From an uncultured Sphingomonadales bacterium (lineage in GTDB: Bacteria; Pseudomonadota; Alphaproteobacteria; Sphingomonadales; Sphingomonadaceae): a stretch of DNA of 33,440 nt. Each line of letters begins with the position of its first letter. Positions within the stretch are counted from its first letter, which is position 1. The notes under the pieces are model-generated. The model saw only the letters and a program-made list of their open reading frames with translations. It was not told the DNA's origin and made no database searches. The stretch lies in contig CALMGC010000240.1 of assembly GCA_937863505.1 (NCBI GenBank), positions 1-33,440 of the forward strand. The letters are read 5' to 3'. Positions 30,741 to 33,440 of the stretch are shown piece after piece. A program made the position numbers and the translations under genes.

Positions 30741-31469
30741 TTAAATGTCGGTGCCGAGCAGCTTGCGGCCGGGCGGGCCCAGCGACGCGATCAGGCTGCG
30801 GTTGAACTGCTCAATCTGGACCAGCGCCGCCGTCCTGTCATCGCCCAGCGTCGAAACGCGGACCAGCACGCCGTCGGGCAAAACCCCGCGCAGATTGGCA
30901 AGCGTCACCGCTATCCGCTCCTGCCCGAGCGTCGCCGGAAAGCGATCGCCGATGCGCACCCAATAGAATACCTGCTCAATCCGATCGCTCCGCTCCGCCG
31001 TGAGGAACGTGGCGACCTCGCGCTGGCCACGATGGAGCGCGACGGGTATGCGATCGATACCCCGGATCGTGTACCCCGACGATGGATAGCAAACCTCGGG
31101 CAGATGCGCCTGCAAGGTATAGTCCTGCGCGCTGCCATAGGCGATCAGCAGCATGATCCCCGGAAGGCCATCGCCGCCATAGACACGGGTGAGGACCTGA
31201 TCATAGATCTGGTCGGTCAACTCGTCCTGCGGCGGAACCACCAGGCCGCTGGCGGTGACGAATTGCCAGCGCCCGATCGTCGTCGGGATCGCGCGGTCGA
31301 GCGTACCGGGGGCGATCCTCTCGACCTGTCGGCGCGGTTTCAGCGCCACCGTCGCGGCGGTGGCGGCGAGCATCGCGCCCCCGATCATCAGTTGGCGCCG
31401 GTCCGGCCGCGCCAGGGTCGCCGGCATCGTCGCCGCGCCGGGCGAAGTCAGCCGGCCCGCGTCGCTCAT
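30741..31469 (-). CDS. epsI: EpsI family exosortase-associated protein
   Basis: 242 residues from the ATG at 31469, 5 nt after the exosortase stop. A GTG at 31478 that overlaps that stop (GTGA) is an equally plausible start, adding three residues; the track start at 31556 lies well inside the exosortase gene. An N-terminal membrane segment (RRQLMIGGAMLAATAATVALKP) precedes the EpsI/DUF3485-type domain with WQFVTASGLVVPP, IMLLIAYGSAQ and the conserved cysteine block HLPEVCYPSSGYTI. EpsI accompanies exosortases, either as a separate gene or fused to them; its exact action in the sorting system is unresolved. In this operon it is co-translated with the exosortase and probably works with it in the inner membrane. 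Confidence 0.88.
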   Translation of the reverse strand: MSDAGRLTSPGAATMPATLARPDRRQLMIGGAMLAATAATVALKPRRQVERIAPGTLDRAIPTTIGRWQFVTASGLVVPPQDELTDQIYDQVLTRVYGGDGLPGIMLLIAYGSAQDYTLQAHLPEVCYPSSGYTIRGIDRIPVALHRGQREVATFLTAERSDRIEQVFYWVRIGDRFPATLGQERIAVTLANLRGVLPDGVLVRVSTLGDDRTAALVQIEQFNRSLIASLGPPGRKLLGTDI

Positions 31470-31474
31470 GTCGG

Positions 31475-32398
31475 TCACGCGGCGGCTCTCCGGCCGAGTC
31501 GACGGCGCAGCGGGGCCAGCGCGGCGTCGCACGCGATCAGCAGCAGCAGCGCGCACGCGAACATGGTGAAGCCCGCCGCTTCGTGCAGGATGCCCTGCGC
31601 GACCTCGTTGCCCAGATATTTGGTCACCAGCAGCAGGATGATGACGCGCAGCAGATTGGCCCCGATGGCGATGGGGATCACCAGCAGCGAGAGCAGCGCG
31701 GCATAACGCCAGTCCGCCTGATGCCGAAGATAGATGTAGAACAGCCCGATCGCCATCAGGCTGACGAGCGAGTTCATCCCCGAACAGGCGGCGGCGACCA
31801 GCAGTTCATATTGGTCGATGTACAGCGTCGTGCCGCTCGACGCGACCTGGAACCCCGCCACCGAGAGCACGTCCACCGCGGCGGTCGATATCCACAGCTT
31901 CAGTGTGCGGGTCAGCGCGAGGATGATCTCGTAGGGCGGCGGGACCAGAAACAGGAGATAGAATAGCGGAAACCACAGCCGCCGCAGCACCGCCGCTCCA
32001 ACGTACAGGTAGAAGGCGGTGACCAACACGACATAGACCGCCGCCCAGCGGAGCCAGACGATGCCGATCATCGCCGCGAGCACATAACCGATCAGCGCCA
32101 CGCCGATCAGCGGCCCCGCCCAGCGGGCGGCTCCCGGCCGGCGTGCGGATAGCGCGCCCGGCACCTCGCGCAGCAAGAGCCACAGGCCGGTGGTGAGGAT
32201 GATCGGCCCGTGCGCGCCCTGCTCGGTCGACCAGACGATCTGGCCGAGCTGCACCAGCGCTGGGATCGCGAGCACCGCCGCCGCGACCAGCAGGAACCAG
32301 TAACGGCGCGCGAACCCGGCCCAATCGATCCTGGGATAGGCGGCTCCGGCCGGTCGGACGGTTGCGCCCTCGCTGATCACGCTACTGACGGTCGCCAT
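31475..32398 (-). CDS. Exosortase (possibly the sphingomonad V type)
   Basis: 307 residues; the ATG follows AGAGGGGACG. About eight hydrophobic segments make it a multipass inner-membrane protein. The catalytic residues of the family are all visible: Cys205 in AAACSGMNSL, Arg251 in ANLLRVIILL and His272 in ILHEAAG. Exosortases cut or transpeptidate the PEP-CTERM signal of exported proteins. Motif wording (CSGMNSLVSLMAIGLFYIYLRH) seems closer to the V type known from sphingomonads than to the common EpsH/XrtA form, but this needs a profile search. Both PEP-CTERM proteins at 26492 and 27991 are natural substrates. It heads an operon with epsI and epsD, and its promoter should lie in the 344-bp gap before it. 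Confidence 0.92.
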   Translation of the reverse strand: MATVSSVISEGATVRPAGAAYPRIDWAGFARRYWFLLVAAAVLAIPALVQLGQIVWSTEQGAHGPIILTTGLWLLLREVPGALSARRPGAARWAGPLIGVALIGYVLAAMIGIVWLRWAAVYVVLVTAFYLYVGAAVLRRLWFPLFYLLFLVPPPYEIILALTRTLKLWISTAAVDVLSVAGFQVASSGTTLYIDQYELLVAAACSGMNSLVSLMAIGLFYIYLRHQADWRYAALLSLLVIPIAIGANLLRVIILLLVTKYLGNEVAQGILHEAAGFTMFACALLLLIACDAALAPLRRRLGRRAAA

Positions 32399-32742
32399 CG
32401 TCCCCTCTGTGCGACTCCTCTACTTGCTATTGCCAAAGCCCGAAAGCGGATTTCTGCCCGGCTGCCTCGCGCCTGTCCCGTTTCACGGCTTCAGGCGAAG
32501 CCGATCGCCGCCCCCTTTGCACCGGGGAGAAGTCGCGCTTCCGGACGCCCGGGTCAAAACGGGCGACCGTAGGCGGTGTCGCGTCGACGTACGGCAAACC
32601 GGATCAAGTAAAAAGCGGTCGGGACTGCCCCGGGTAGCCACGGCGACTTGTGCTACCCTCCTTTCGCCTTACAGATGAGTCGTGAAGGCTAATCGCGTCG
32701 GGGCTGGCAACGCTAAGGTGGCAGAACAGGGGAAATGGAGCA
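32399..32742. other. 344-bp divergent intergenic region, exosortase to PMT-like gene
   Basis: The 89-codon track ORF (32409-32678) has no ribosome site or recognised domain and is not accepted. The region must carry promoters in both directions. A perfect inverted repeat (GGGTAGC at 32632-32638 and GCTACCC at 32652-32658, 13-nt spacer) lies 85 bp before the plus-strand start and could be an operator. No RNA gene or further repeat was recognised. Confidence 0.55.
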
Positions 32743-33440
32743 ATGGGGGCATTCGCATTCTACCGACAAACCGGCGGCGAACATTTACCAGCCAAGTGGC
32801 GTCCGAAGCTAACCACATCGACTTACCGGATTCTGATTGGTGTCATTGCGATCGTTTCGTTGTGGATCAGGTCCGGCATTCCCATCACTGCTATCGGCAC
32901 CTCCATCGCGGACGATGCGCTGTTCATTCAGATTGCCCGTAGCTTTGCGGCTGGACACTGGCTCGGTCCCTTCTACAACATGACATTGGTCAAGGGACCG
33001 GCTTACCCGATTTTTATAGCTTTGTCCTTTTGGGCCGGCGTACCGTTGAAGATCGCGGAAACGTCGGTTTACCTTGCTACGGCGTATTTGACCACGGCGT
33101 GTGTGCGTCGGATCTCGGGATCACTGGTGGTAAGCGCCATCCTCTTCGCCGCGCTGGCGCTCAATCCCGTTTTGTGGACGGGGTCGATGGCGCGAGTCGT
33201 CCGTGAGGGCTTGTACGTCAGTCTCTCGCTCGCGGTCATCGTTTCAACACTCTGGCTAGGCGTTTTCTCCTTTGCCGAGCGGCGTTCGCGAACGCTGATG
33301 AAAGCCGTGCTCTGCGGGCTGGTGTGGGCGGCGTTCTGGCTGACTCGCGAGGAGGGAAGTTGGATTATCCCGTCCGTGGCAGTCTTGATTGTGGGATGCC
33401 TGGTTCGCTCACTGGTCTGGCGCGACCAACAGGTTGGAGC
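32743..33440 (+). CDS. Multispanning membrane protein, PMT/GT39-like (3' partial)
   Basis: Not in the ORF track because it runs off the window. The ATG at 32743 has AGGGGAAA upstream and an open frame continues for 232 codons to the end. The product starts with a basic segment, then a membrane helix (TYRILIGVIAIVSLWIRSG), the motif DDALFIQIARSFAAGHWLGPFYNMTLVKGPAYPIFIAL, and at least four more helices (SLAVIVSTLWLGVFSF; VLCGLVWAAFWL). The DDALF...LVKGPAYP pattern occurs in multispanning proteins related to GT39/ArnT-like glycosyltransferases, which use polyprenyl-phosphate sugars at the membrane; the Asp-Asp pair is at the place of their catalytic acids. A glycosyltransferase role is therefore likely but unproven. 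Codons ending in A or T are more frequent than in neighbouring genes, which hints at a different origin. Confidence 0.7.
   Translation, partial: MGAFAFYRQTGGEHLPAKWRPKLTTSTYRILIGVIAIVSLWIRSGIPITAIGTSIADDALFIQIARSFAAGHWLGPFYNMTLVKGPAYPIFIALSFWAGVPLKIAETSVYLATAYLTTACVRRISGSLVVSAILFAALALNPVLWTGSMARVVREGLYVSLSLAVIVSTLWLGVFSFAERRSRTLMKAVLCGLVWAAFWLTREEGSWIIPSVAVLIVGCLVRSLVWRDQQVG

Noticed and set aside
32409-32678. 89-codon plus-strand ORF before the PMT-like gene
   Set aside because: Basic, featureless translation with no ribosome site; it occupies the promoter region expected for two divergent genes.

Overview
The window is high-GC alphaproteobacterial DNA, most likely from Sphingomonas or a close relative of the Sphingomonadaceae. 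That placement is an inference from dense gene packing with ATGA/GTGA overlaps, PEP-CTERM proteins with an exosortase/EpsI/EpsD set, a BBP2-type outer-membrane barrel, and a polysaccharide locus containing its own type I secretion genes, as sphingan loci do. I saw no tRNA, rRNA, CRISPR array, insertion sequence or phage structural module.

Layout. (1) 1-4921, plus strand: three overlapping glycosyltransferases (two GT2, the first cut by the window edge, then a GT4), a GH16 glycoside-hydrolase lipoprotein and an acyltransferase-3 membrane protein. (2) 4923-10084, minus strand: an ExoL-like GT4 and an ExoA-like GT2, then a 935-residue secreted protein combining RTX-like sequence, a GH16 domain and five 53-residue repeats. 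(3) 10170-19658, plus strand: a Wzc/ExoP-type tyrosine autokinase, a type I secretion ABC exporter with its HlyD-type adaptor, an outer-membrane barrel, a Wzx-type flippase and a GT4. (4) 19727-22073, minus strand: an acyltransferase-3 followed by a GT4. (5) 22243-26303, plus strand: a small protein resembling the GTA/phage 'spike base' family (RCAP_rcc01079), coupled to an SGNH/GDSL-type protein, then a 13-codon mini-ORF and two more acyltransferases. (6) 26492-32398: two PEP-CTERM proteins, a small membrane protein, an L,D-transpeptidase and a CAP-domain protein, facing an exosortase-epsI-epsD operon. (7) 32743 to the edge: the start of a multispanning, possibly PMT/GT39-like membrane protein, missing from the ORF track because it runs off the window.

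How it works together (inference). Regions 1-5 look like a Wzx/Wzy-type exopolysaccharide locus. Glycosyltransferases build a lipid-linked repeat, acyltransferases decorate it, the flippase translocates it, and the kinase controls chain length and export. The GH16 enzymes, one a lipoprotein and one probably exported by the type I system, would trim or release polymer. No priming transferase, Wza channel, Wzy polymerase or TolC protein was recognised here. Region 6 is a protein-sorting locus for surface proteins that in other bacteria accompanies exopolysaccharide production.

The most unusual element is the spike-base plus SGNH pair at 22243-23990. Neither protein has a visible signal peptide, both resemble virion-surface (GTA/phage) proteins, and they sit among polysaccharide acyltransferases with no other phage genes nearby.
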